Part shown: positions 1 to 7,389 of the stretch, piece by piece | Layout of the letters: each line of letters begins with the position of its first letter | How positions within the stretch are numbered: position 1 is the stretch's first letter | Assembly (NCBI GenBank): GCA_029858145.1 | Contig: JAOUFP010000095.1 | Coordinates: forward strand, 1 to 8,488 | Source of the DNA: Nitrospirota bacterium | GTDB lineage: Bacteria > Nitrospirota > Thermodesulfovibrionia > Thermodesulfovibrionales > UBA6898 | Direction of reading: 5' to 3' | Length of the DNA stretch: 8,488 nucleotides | Notes under the pieces: generated by a model | Seen by the model: the letters and a program-made list of their open reading frames with translations, nothing else | Database searches by the model: none | Told to the model about the DNA's origin: nothing | Position numbers and translations under genes: made by a program

Positions 1-273
1 ATAAGCGAATTCGACGAACTGCTGCCCCGGATCCTCGAACTGAATCCCGATGTCCTCATCATAACAGGCGACCATTCCACTCCGGCTCTGATGAAGAGCC
101 ATAGCTGGCATCCCGTACCCGTACTGCTGAAATCTCCCTATGTGCTGGGGAGGCTCTGCAATTCCTTCAGCGAAAGAGAGTGCTATAAAGGCGAATTGGG
201 CCTCTTCCAGACCGTAAAGCTCATGCCGCTTGCCCTCGCGCACGCAAAAAGACTAAAAAAATTCGGTGCATAA
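1..273 (+). CDS. apgM: 2,3-bisphosphoglycerate-independent phosphoglycerate mutase, archaeal (ApgM) type, C-terminal part
   Basis: Only the last 90 codons are in the window; the gene enters in frame from the left edge and stops at TAA 271-273. The visible part has the hallmark TGDHSTP stretch (residues 22-28 of the fragment), whose Asp-His pair binds catalytic metal in the alkaline-phosphatase-like superfamily. The HSWHPVPVLL stretch follows (residues 34-43), then a C-terminus with F-S-E-R-x-C, a G-x-L-G motif and an ending in H-A-x-R-L-x-K-x-GA. These are typical of the ApgM branch of cofactor-independent mutases rather than the GpmI branch. The enzyme interconverts 3- and 2-phosphoglycerate in cytosolic glycolysis and gluconeogenesis. 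The stop lies within or just before the candidate starts of the following TatD/radical SAM gene, so the two are probably co-transcribed. Family assignment is by motif recognition. The missing N-terminus means I cannot check the catalytic Ser/Thr region. Confidence 0.9.
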   Translation: MSEFDELLPRILELNPDVLIITGDHSTPALMKSHSWHPVPVLLKSPYVLGRLCNSFSERECYKGELGLFQTVKLMPLALAHAKRLKKFGA

Positions 274-1723
274 AAAGACCGTAATGGGTGACGAGAGAAA
301 AAATCCTGGTCATTCGTTGCATAGTACGGCTCACGCATCACGGCCTTTAAACTCTTCGCTTCATTTAATCGACACCCACTGTCATTTGGACATGACAGAA
401 TTCGACGCGGACCGTGCTCAGGTGATCGAACGAGCAAGGGCAGCCGGAATCGAGGCGATCATCTCCGTTGGCTCTGATCTTGAAGGGACTGTCAGGGCGA
501 TGAAACTCTCCGGTGAATATGACTTTGTCTTCGCCTCGGTGGGAATACATCCGCATGACGCAAAGGATTTTTCTGAAGATGTTTTCCTGCAACTCCGTGA
601 ATGGGCCGGCAGCAAAAAGGTCGTTGCCATCGGCGAAACCGGCCTTGATTATCATTACGACCACTCTCCTCGCGAAGTGCAAAAAGAGGTATTCGAAAAA
701 CATCTCCTGCTCGCCGGTGAAACCGGCCTGCCCGTCATCATACACAGCAGGGAAGCCCAAAAAGATACCCTGGAGATACTGAAAAAGTCGGGAATAACCA
801 GAGGAGTGCTCCACTGTTTTTCCGGGGATATGGAAATGGCGGAGCAGGTGATGGCCATGGGCTTTTACATATCTGTCGCGGGCCCCGTGACATTCAGAAA
901 GGCAAAAGAACTGAAAGAGATCGCTGCGAAAATACCCGACGACTACCTGCTCGTCGAAACTGATGCTCCTTACCTCTCTCCCGAGCCGTTCAGAGGGAAG
1001 CGCAATGAACCCGCGTATATCCTGCACACCCTGGAGCATATCGCCGGTTTGCGCGGGGTAAGCCTTGAGGACATAGCCCGGATAACCACGCTGAACGCGA
1101 AACGCCTCTTCGGGATAGGCACTATTTCCGGGCAGGCTGAAATTGCCTACAAGATACGGGACAGTCTCTATCTGAATATCACCAACCGCTGCACGAATAA
1201 ATGTTCATTCTGCGTGAAATTCCGCTCTGACTTTGTGAAGGGGCACCGGCTCAGGCTCGCCCATGAACCGACTGAGGAAGAAATCAGGCATGCAATCGGT
1301 GATCCGAAAAGGTTCAGGGAAATCGTATTCTGCGGCTACGGGGAACCGTTGCAGCGGCTCGATACAGTGGTCAATATTTCCAGATGGGTAAAAGATCACG
1401 GAGGCCGCGTGAGGATCAATACCAACGGGCATGCACACCTCATTCACAAGCGGGACGTCCTCCCTGATCTGAGAGGGATTGTGGACAGCATTTCGATAAG
1501 TCTCGACGCCCATGATGAAGAGACCTATAACAGGATCTGCAAGCCGGTGTTTAAAAAGGCTTTCCAGGAAATCCTGCGGTTTACCAGAGAAGCGAAGGAG
1601 TTCATCCCTCAGGTTCAGGTGACGGTGGTGGCCTTGAAAGGCGTTGATATGGATAAATGCAGGGCTATCGCGGAAGATCTCGGGGTACCCCTGAAGATCA
1701 GAAAACTCGACGTTGTAGGTTGA
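266..1723 (+). CDS. TatD-family metal-dependent hydrolase fused to a TatD-linked radical SAM domain
   Basis: Two domains are visible (numbering from GTG 266). Residues ~33-285 form a TatD hydrolase with a complete metal site: DTHCH (H38, H40), GETGLDY (E124), HSREA (H160), LHCFSG (H183) and ETDAPYL (D233). TatD proteins are metal-dependent 3'-5' DNA exonucleases. Residues ~290-485 form a compact radical SAM domain with the 4Fe-4S motif C309-x3-C313-x2-C316, the GYGEP motif (357-361) and INTNG (384-388). It matches the known TatD-associated radical SAM family, found next to or fused to tatD; its reaction is unknown. The true start is unclear. GTG 266 overlaps the apgM stop by 8 nt, ATG 284 lies 10 nt after it, and TTG 317 is also in frame. 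None has a strong ribosome binding site, and no start codon lies closer to residue 33, where homology begins. Residues 1-32 look like translated intergenic repeat. I favour 266 or 284 by translational coupling. The 3' end overlaps the convergent HD-GYP gene by 26 bp. Confidence 0.9.
   Translation: MHKKTVMGDERKNPGHSLHSTAHASRPLNSSLHLIDTHCHLDMTEFDADRAQVIERARAAGIEAIISVGSDLEGTVRAMKLSGEYDFVFASVGIHPHDAKDFSEDVFLQLREWAGSKKVVAIGETGLDYHYDHSPREVQKEVFEKHLLLAGETGLPVIIHSREAQKDTLEILKKSGITRGVLHCFSGDMEMAEQVMAMGFYISVAGPVTFRKAKELKEIAAKIPDDYLLVETDAPYLSPEPFRGKRNEPAYILHTLEHIAGLRGVSLEDIARITTLNAKRLFGIGTISGQAEIAYKIRDSLYLNITNRCTNKCSFCVKFRSDFVKGHRLRLAHEPTEEEIRHAIGDPKRFREIVFCGYGEPLQRLDTVVNISRWVKDHGGRVRINTNGHAHLIHKRDVLPDLRGIVDSISISLDAHDEETYNRICKPVFKKAFQEILRFTREAKEFIPQVQVTVVALKGVDMDKCRAIAEDLGVPLKIRKLDVVG
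276..346. repeat. Degenerate inverted-repeat (REP-like) element at the apgM/tatD junction
   Basis: The arm at 276-292 and the reverse complement of 330-346 match at 13 of 17 positions; the core shared by both arms is CCGT-x-ATG-x-GTGA. The ~37-nt spacer is AT-richer than its surroundings. Sequence built from GTGACG/GTGATG words and their complements (CTCACGCATCACGG here) resembles the small intergenic repeats seen in many bacterial genomes. The element lies in the stretch that becomes the non-homologous N-terminus of the TatD fusion protein. Only one copy is visible here, so calling it a dispersed repeat is inference. Confidence 0.45.
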
Positions 1724-2801
1724 CCCATTTCAGAAAGGCTTCAACGACAGCCGGGTCAAACTGCGTGCCCGAACAGCGCATGATCTCACGAACAGCTTCC
1801 TCCTTCGTGTGTTTCCGCCTGTAGGGTCTGTCGGAAGTAAGCGCGTCAAAAGTATCCGCGACAGAAAGAATCCTCGCCATGATCGGGATTTCATCATGCT
1901 TTAAGCCGAAAATCCCGCTCCGGCCATCCCAGTATTCATGATGGTATTTTACACCGAGAATCACATCCTTGAACTGTTTCAGCTCTACGAGAATTTCCGC
2001 GCCGATTATAGGGTGCTTCTTTATTTCAATCCATTCTTCATCGCTCAGCTTTTCGTCTTTATTCAGTATTTCCTTCGGCGTCGCGATCTTTCCGATATCA
2101 TGAAGCAGTGAACATATCTTGAGCTTCTCTATTAAATCACTCTCAAGGTCCATGGTCTGACCGATGCCCATGGCGTACTCTGTGACGCGCTCGGTATGCC
2201 CGGCTGTCCAGTATGAAGTCGCTTCAAGGGCCTTAACCAGACATCTGATCGCGCCGACAAGCAGGGTTTCGAGTTCTGAGTAGAGAAAGGCGTTTTCTAT
2301 CGCAAGCCCCGCCTGCGTAGCTATCGCCATAAGAAGCTTTGAGTCTTTCGAGAAAAATTCTTCACCGAATTCCTTATCCGCAACGGCAATCGCACCAACG
2401 GTCTTTGCCTTCCCCAAAATCGGACATACCATCAGTGAACTTATCATGGGAATATAACCGCTGTATTCTGTTTCTTTAATCTTACAGAAGGCACAGGACT
2501 TTTTTGCCTGTATCGTCTTCCACAGGATGCCGTCGTCCTTGGGGAACTCCCGTTTGCTTTCCCACGCCCCTCTGTACGCCTTTGTATACAGCTTTTCCCC
2601 CTTTTCATCGAGAAAAAGGACAGCCGCAGTCTGTACGCTGATGGTGTTTATCGCCTCGTCGATTATTCTTGCGCATATTTCATCAACGCTGAGAGATGCG
2701 TAAATCTCCGAAATCCTGTAGAGGAGGGACAATTCTTCATACGCGACCGATAGTTCATGGACTGCCAGAGACAGGTCATGTTCTATATTATTCGTTTCCA
2801 A
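1698..2801 (-). CDS. GAF-HD-GYP domain protein, putative cyclic-di-GMP phosphodiesterase with a degenerate GYP motif
   Basis: This 367-residue cytoplasmic protein has no membrane segment. Residues ~1-28 are a short helical lead, ~30-175 a GAF sensor domain containing C103-x2-C106, and ~183-360 an HD-GYP domain. The HD-GYP metal and catalytic residues are present: GHTERV (H202), LLHDIGK (H234, D235, K238), KKHP (H263), H287-H288 in HHE-x-WDG, and ADTFDAL (D316). The family hydrolyses c-di-GMP and, in some members, cGAMP. The signature GYP tripeptide, expected at 295-297, reads SGI inside WDG-RSGIF-GL, so activity or partner contacts may be altered. Start choice: there is no nearby ATG. TTG at 2801 is preceded by AAAGGAA (complement of 2806-2812) at good spacing and overlaps the receiver gene's end by 14 nt, which indicates translational coupling. 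It lacks its own receiver domain; the neighbouring gene supplies one. The stop at 1698 lies inside the 3' end of the convergent TatD fusion gene. Confidence 0.9.
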   Translation of the reverse strand: METNNIEHDLSLAVHELSVAYEELSLLYRISEIYASLSVDEICARIIDEAINTISVQTAAVLFLDEKGEKLYTKAYRGAWESKREFPKDDGILWKTIQAKKSCAFCKIKETEYSGYIPMISSLMVCPILGKAKTVGAIAVADKEFGEEFFSKDSKLLMAIATQAGLAIENAFLYSELETLLVGAIRCLVKALEATSYWTAGHTERVTEYAMGIGQTMDLESDLIEKLKICSLLHDIGKIATPKEILNKDEKLSDEEWIEIKKHPIIGAEILVELKQFKDVILGVKYHHEYWDGRSGIFGLKHDEIPIMARILSVADTFDALTSDRPYRRKHTKEEAVREIMRCSGTQFDPAVVEAFLKWVNLQRRVF

Positions 2802-3156
2802 TAGCTTCCTTTACCATATCGAGAAGTGATTTCGGACTGAACGGCTTGGTAATATACCTCTCCACACCGCACTGCAGGCCGAGCTGCTCATCGGAATCCT
2901 GGCCTTTTGCGGTAAGCATAAAAATCGGAATCGCCGCAATATCCGGATCATTCTTGATCATGTTGCAGAGATCAATTCCGCTCAGCTCCGGCATCATCCA
3001 GTCAAGTATTACAAGGTTCGGCTTCTCATTCCTTATGATCTCCAGAGCATTCTTGCTTTCTCTGAGAGTTATGACATCAATTTTGGCCGTTTTCAGTTTG
3101 TCTGCTATCATCATGAGAATAAACGGTTCGTCGTCGATAACAATTACCTTTTTCAT
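2788..3156 (-). CDS. Stand-alone response regulator receiver (CheY-like) protein
   Basis: The 122-residue product is a single receiver domain with no output domain. The acidic pocket D8/D9, phospho-acceptor D52 (in LVILDWMMP), T82 (in FMLTAKG) and K104 (in ITKPFSP) are all present, so it should be phosphorylatable. ATG 3156 overlaps the kinase stop by one base (TAATG). It is preceded by a near-perfect Shine-Dalgarno sequence GGGAGGT (complement of 3160-3166) three bases upstream, inside the kinase 3' end, so translation of the two genes is coupled. It presumably receives phosphate from the upstream hybrid-free histidine kinase. Its 3' end overlaps the GAF-HD-GYP gene by 14 nt. In RpfG-type proteins the receiver and HD-GYP are fused, so this looks like the receiver half of a split regulator (inference). 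CheY-like regulators that act on motors or other partners are the alternative. Confidence 0.95.
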   Translation of the reverse strand: MKKVIVIDDEPFILMMIADKLKTAKIDVITLRESKNALEIIRNEKPNLVILDWMMPELSGIDLCNMIKNDPDIAAIPIFMLTAKGQDSDEQLGLQCGVERYITKPFSPKSLLDMVKEAIGNE

Positions 3157-6100
3157 TAAACCTCCCGGAAAGGGATTTCTATAATTATGCTGGTACCTTG
3201 TCCTTCTCTGCTCCTTATTTCCAGCGTGCCTCCGTGCATCACGACAATTTCATCGCAGAGAGTAAGGCCCAACCCTGTCCCCTTGGTCTTTTCTCCATGC
3301 TTTCCACGATAAAACCTCTCAGTGAGATGGGGGATGTCCTCTTCAGGTATGCCCCATCCATTATCTGAGATCATTATCTCAAGTATGTCTTCTTTTCTCC
3401 GGACGTTGACCTCTATAATACATTTTTTATCAGAAAATGTTAAAGCATTATCAATTATGTTAACCAGAACCTGTTTTATCTTTTCTTCGTCTCCCACAAA
3501 AGAAAGCGCACCGTTTTGACTGACGCGGATTTCAGCGTCCTTGCCTGATATTTTCGACTCAAAAGACTCCAGCGTCGCCTGTATGAGTGCGTTCAGATCA
3601 ATAGCGCTCAGTTTGAGGCTCTCCTTGCCGCTTTCAATCCGCGCTATGCTCAGCAATTCTGATACCATTTTTGACAGTCTTATCCCCTCACTCTTGATGA
3701 CATTGAGATATTGCGTTATCCTGCTTTCCTCAATATCCCCGTTGAGAATCATTTCTGTCATGCCGACGATCGCGGAAAGCGGGGTACGGAATTCATGCGA
3801 TACCGACCTTACTATCTCGGTCTTCATCCGGTCTATCTCCTTTTCCCTGCTGATATCCCTCAGGAGATTCACCACTCCCGCAATCTCTCCATCCTTTTTC
3901 AGTATCGGGGTGCTGCTTATAAGCAGTGAGAGCGTATTGCCGTAAGCGGTCGTCAATTCGGCATCCCTTTTCACCGCCTTTCCCGTAAGAGCGGAACTAA
4001 AACATTCTGCCAAACGCAGCCTGAAGCTCTCGTTGCCGTCCTGAAACCGGAAGATATCACACAATGGAAGCCCGATGGCTTTTTCCTGCAAAACACCGAT
4101 CATTTTTTCGAAAGATTTATTAACCGCTATGACCCTCCCGCCGGGATCAATTGTAATTATACTATCTGCCACGCTCTGGAGAACAGTATCGGAGAGTTCC
4201 TTCTCACTTATCGCCTTTGCGTAGTAACCGGCTCTTTCCAGGGAAACAGCAAGCACATTGGCTATGATCTCCAGAAAATGCAACTCTTCGTCACTGAAAT
4301 TTCTTTTTCTGGCATAGTACAGCGATACAACGCCTACAGCCTTCTGTCCGATAAACATGGGAACTGCCACAGAAGAATGATACTTTTTTTCCGCAATTTC
4401 CGGAGCAAGAAAAAATTCACTCTCCGACTGCATATCGAAAAGCACAAAGGGCTTCTTCCTGGTTATTGCATGTCTCTCGATAGAGTTTACCGAAGCCTTA
4501 TAGAGCAATTCATCAGCTTGCCGCAGCGGAATTATGGATGCCTTCAGCGAAAAATTCCCCTCTTCGTCACTTACCAGAAGCAGGGCAAAATCCGCCCCGA
4601 AAAAATTTTTGACAAGATCGAGCACGCCCTCCAATATATTCTTCAGGTCTATTGCCGCGCCCAGCTTCGCGGAGAGGGAAAGCAACTGGGAATGCTCTTC
4701 TTCCCGTCTTTTCCTCTGAAATTCGTAAAGCTCGCGCATTTTCTCAAACAGTCGTATGTTTTCCACGGCTATGCCCGTCATATCACCTATTGAACTGAGG
4801 ATATTTTCCTCTTCCTGGGTAAAGTCATGGGCCTTGAAGCTCAGCAGGCAAAATACCCCGATGATGCGTTCTTTGCCCCGGATCGGTATACAGCAGTACC
4901 CCCGGACACCGGAGTTTTTCATAATCGTTCTGTCGACTCTTGGATCCCTGGAAATATCCGAAGTCGTCATGATCTGCCCGGTAACAGCAACCTTCCCCGG
5001 GATATCGTCACCAAGCCGAATCCGGCCAAGCATCTTCACATATTCGTCCGAAATGCCTTTATGATACCTGCACAACATTTCCCTTGAAGCGTCATCGATA
5101 AAGAAAATTCCTCCTCCGTCCATCCCCATCATCTCAATCAATTTGTGCAGAACCTGCGAGAATATCTCATCGAACTTAAGAGACTTTCCGAGAAGCCTCG
5201 ATATTTCGTTCAGCATTACCAGTTCCCTGTTCTTCTGGGAAAGTTCATTCTCATGCTGCATTCTGTCTGTGATATCCCTGATGAGTTCAATTACATTGAT
5301 CACGGTGCCTGATGAGTCCTTGATCGGGCTCGCCAGTATCTCATGGAAGTATTTTTTCCCGGAGGCATCGAAATGCTGGTGATTCGTCCGGTAATTTTTC
5401 CCTGTCAGAAAAACATTTTGCGCGGGGCATTCGTGCCCCTCCGCCCAGCATGGCTGATTTGAACCGTGCAATATCTTATGGCAATACTCGCCGATGATGG
5501 GAATATCCGAATTCATTAAAGCAACTTTATTCGCCTTTACAATCCGGTAATCCTTGTCGATAACGACGATTTCCTCTTCAATGCTGTTCATAATATTTTC
5601 AATGTAATCCCTCGACTGCCGCAGTTCATTTCTCAGTTCCACCTGCTCCCTGAAGTCCTTTAATATCCCTATCTTCCCCACAACCTGCCCGTCGGAATAA
5701 ATCGGAGAGCCGCTGATCAATACCGGCATCTGCACGCCGTCCTTTGCAAAGATATTTATCTCGTAAATCGCGCTTAACCACTTTTCCCTTCTTTCCTCCA
5801 ACTGCCTGCGCATAATTTCTGCATTCTTATCATCGAAAAAATCATAAATCGACGCACCTATCACATCTTCTCTCAGATGTCCGAAAAGTTTCGTAAATGC
5901 CAGATTTATGTCAACAATCCTGTTTTCTTCATTAACAACCCAGAGGGGGTCGAGCATGGCGTTGATATAGACATCTTTTTTCTTCAGTTCCAGTGTCGTA
6001 TTCCTCATAGCCGAGGCCATTTCATTAAACGTTTTTGTGACTTCACCGATTTCGTCATCCGAAATGATATCGAGCTTTATATCGAGGTTTCCATCCCTCA

Positions 6101-6425
6101 ACGCCCTGGTGCCCTTCTGCAGCTCTTTCAGGGATATGAGAATTTTTCTGGAGAAAAAGATCGACAACAAAAATGCCAGGACAAGGATATAAAAAAAGTA
6201 AGGGAGCATTTGATCAATCAGCCTGGGGATAAACTCCTTGTGGAGTTCTGATCCCTTTTCCGGAATGATGGTGCCATTTCCCCCAGGTACATACGAAACC
6301 ATTTCCTCCTCTTCAATCATCTTCTCCAGCTGTTTTATGATGGTAAGCGAGTAGGGCAACACAATCATCAGACCAAACAGGAGGAATATAGTAATAAGCC
6401 TGTAAACGAATTTCATTTTAAACAT
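3156..6425 (-). CDS. Membrane sensor histidine kinase, HAMP-PAS-PAS-GAF-GAF-PAS-HisKA-HATPase
   Basis: This 1089-residue kinase has TM1 (~8-30), a short external loop of about 40 residues, TM2 (~74-92) and HAMP (~93-146). It continues with PAS (~150-262), PAS (~273-390), GAF (~405-560), GAF (~582-735), PAS (~742-862), HisKA (~865-935) and HATPase_c (~975-1087). The phospho-acceptor is H877 in SVSHEFRTPL. The ATP-binding boxes are intact: N box N989-x3-N993, G1 DNGWGI (1021-1026) and G2 KGTGLGL (1048-1054). There is no receiver domain; phosphate probably goes to the stand-alone receiver encoded immediately downstream (1-nt overlap). The second PAS contains a C315-x10-C326-x6-C333 set with flanking His, a possible metal or redox site. 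The small external loop and many cytosolic sensor domains suggest mainly intracellular sensing. ATG 6425 overlaps the permease stop by 8 nt; ATG 6416 is an alternative start four codons in. The signal sensed cannot be read from sequence. Confidence 0.95.
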   Translation of the reverse strand: MFKMKFVYRLITIFLLFGLMIVLPYSLTIIKQLEKMIEEEEMVSYVPGGNGTIIPEKGSELHKEFIPRLIDQMLPYFFYILVLAFLLSIFFSRKILISLKELQKGTRALRDGNLDIKLDIISDDEIGEVTKTFNEMASAMRNTTLELKKKDVYINAMLDPLWVVNEENRIVDINLAFTKLFGHLREDVIGASIYDFFDDKNAEIMRRQLEERREKWLSAIYEINIFAKDGVQMPVLISGSPIYSDGQVVGKIGILKDFREQVELRNELRQSRDYIENIMNSIEEEIVVIDKDYRIVKANKVALMNSDIPIIGEYCHKILHGSNQPCWAEGHECPAQNVFLTGKNYRTNHQHFDASGKKYFHEILASPIKDSSGTVINVIELIRDITDRMQHENELSQKNRELVMLNEISRLLGKSLKFDEIFSQVLHKLIEMMGMDGGGIFFIDDASREMLCRYHKGISDEYVKMLGRIRLGDDIPGKVAVTGQIMTTSDISRDPRVDRTIMKNSGVRGYCCIPIRGKERIIGVFCLLSFKAHDFTQEEENILSSIGDMTGIAVENIRLFEKMRELYEFQRKRREEEHSQLLSLSAKLGAAIDLKNILEGVLDLVKNFFGADFALLLVSDEEGNFSLKASIIPLRQADELLYKASVNSIERHAITRKKPFVLFDMQSESEFFLAPEIAEKKYHSSVAVPMFIGQKAVGVVSLYYARKRNFSDEELHFLEIIANVLAVSLERAGYYAKAISEKELSDTVLQSVADSIITIDPGGRVIAVNKSFEKMIGVLQEKAIGLPLCDIFRFQDGNESFRLRLAECFSSALTGKAVKRDAELTTAYGNTLSLLISSTPILKKDGEIAGVVNLLRDISREKEIDRMKTEIVRSVSHEFRTPLSAIVGMTEMILNGDIEESRITQYLNVIKSEGIRLSKMVSELLSIARIESGKESLKLSAIDLNALIQATLESFESKISGKDAEIRVSQNGALSFVGDEEKIKQVLVNIIDNALTFSDKKCIIEVNVRRKEDILEIMISDNGWGIPEEDIPHLTERFYRGKHGEKTKGTGLGLTLCDEIVVMHGGTLEIRSREGQGTSIIIEIPFREV

Positions 6426-7371
6426 GAAGAATATGCCTTATGAGAAAAATTGAAAACAGCGTAATAAGCCATGAAGAACATATTACCGCGAGAGGGGCCA
6501 AGCCCTTTTTAACGATGGCATCGAAATCTACGGAAAACCCTATCGCTGCAAGACCGGCAGAGAGGAAAAAACTGCTTATCTTGCCGAGTGACCCGATTAA
6601 GGGTTTGAGGAAGTCCGTTGTATTGCAGAAAACAACCAGAAAAATAAAAACGAGTATAAACCAGGGCGCCTTCACCTTTTTTTCCTTTTTGCCCGAGAGA
6701 AAAATCGACAGGGTGATGACGAAAACCAGAAAGGATATCCTGATAAGTTTTATTTGTACGGCGGAGGAAAGGCATGCAGGGCTCACAGCAGTTGCAGCAA
6801 CCTTGACCTGTCCGAGCATGGGGAGCGTTGTGCCTGCAAAAAAGTTGAACTCATCCAACGTAAGGGCAAACATATCGAAGATAAGGGGGTAGAAGAGCAT
6901 CCCTGCAAGGCCGAGCATCATAACCGACAGTATGGAGATTGAAGTATCCTCCTTTTTCGCGCCGATAAGCGGTGATATCACGGCGATTGCCGATGCTCCG
7001 CACACCGAAAGTCCGGCAGCGAGGAGCACTGCAAGGTTCCTGTCCAGGCCAAACAGTCTCGAAATAATCAAAACAAGCAAAAAAAGACCGGAAAACACGG
7101 CAAAAATACTCAAGAACATTCCCAAGTGAAGTTCGGCAATGAACAGCTGGGTTCCGTACAATGCAATCCCCACAGGCATAAATATTTTTATGGCCGCCTC
7201 AATCCCTTTGTGAAACATTTCACCATCAGCAATAAGGTTGCCGATAAACATTCCGCCTATGATCGAAATTACGAGTGCGTCAAACGAGGCGTGAACAGTC
7301 GAAAGGTAGAAAGAAAAAAAGGCGATGATCAAACTAAACAATATTCCGGGGAGATACTCTTTGTTCATCAT
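6418..7371 (-). CDS. YeiH/UPF0324-family membrane protein (putative sulfate exporter family transporter)
   Basis: The 317-residue, highly hydrophobic protein has about ten membrane segments, roughly at 7-27, 32-50, 62-79, 84-103, 112-136, 147-168, 183-200, 208-227, 236-251, 264-280 and 291-311. Family hallmarks are GLSVCGASAIA (120-130), the following PLIGAKKED, and YPLIF (161-165). The block G180 to A194 corresponds to the family's conserved G-x-S-I-H-x-x-x-Q-V region, but the His position is Pro184 here. Members are annotated as putative sulfate or anion exporters; substrate evidence is thin and the transport role here is inferred. It is the first gene of the minus-strand cluster, and its stop overlaps the histidine kinase start by 8 nt, suggesting the kinase controls or monitors its activity. 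Two adjacent ATGs (7371, 7368) could start translation. No Shine-Dalgarno precedes them, but a TATAAT lies nine bases upstream, so the mRNA may be leaderless. Confidence 0.88.
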   Translation of the reverse strand: MMNKEYLPGILFSLIIAFFSFYLSTVHASFDALVISIIGGMFIGNLIADGEMFHKGIEAAIKIFMPVGIALYGTQLFIAELHLGMFLSIFAVFSGLFLLVLIISRLFGLDRNLAVLLAAGLSVCGASAIAVISPLIGAKKEDTSISILSVMMLGLAGMLFYPLIFDMFALTLDEFNFFAGTTLPMLGQVKVAATAVSPACLSSAVQIKLIRISFLVFVITLSIFLSGKKEKKVKAPWFILVFIFLVVFCNTTDFLKPLIGSLGKISSFFLSAGLAAIGFSVDFDAIVKKGLAPLAVICSSWLITLFSIFLIRHILHV

Positions 7372-7380
7372 TAATGTTGA

Positions 7381-7389
7381 ATTATACCA
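7381..7389 (-). promoter_or_regulatory. Extended -10 promoter for the permease/kinase/receiver/HD-GYP operon
   Basis: On the minus strand the sequence reads TGGTATAAT, a perfect -10 hexamer with a TGn extension; the ATG follows after nine bases. No good -35 lies at 16-18 bp (TTGCGA is present but only 13 bp away), consistent with an extended -10 promoter. The predicted transcription start falls only about three bases before ATG 7371, which implies a leaderless or near-leaderless transcript. This is read by eye, with no mapped start. Confidence 0.5.

Noticed and set aside
365..1039. 224-codon open frame antisense to the TatD domain
   Set aside because: It lies wholly opposite a gene with complete TatD motifs; its translation shows no recognisable domain and no ribosome binding site was seen.
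4278..4793. 171-codon open frame antisense to the kinase GAF region
   Set aside because: It is a shadow of the well-supported kinase frame, with no domain signal.
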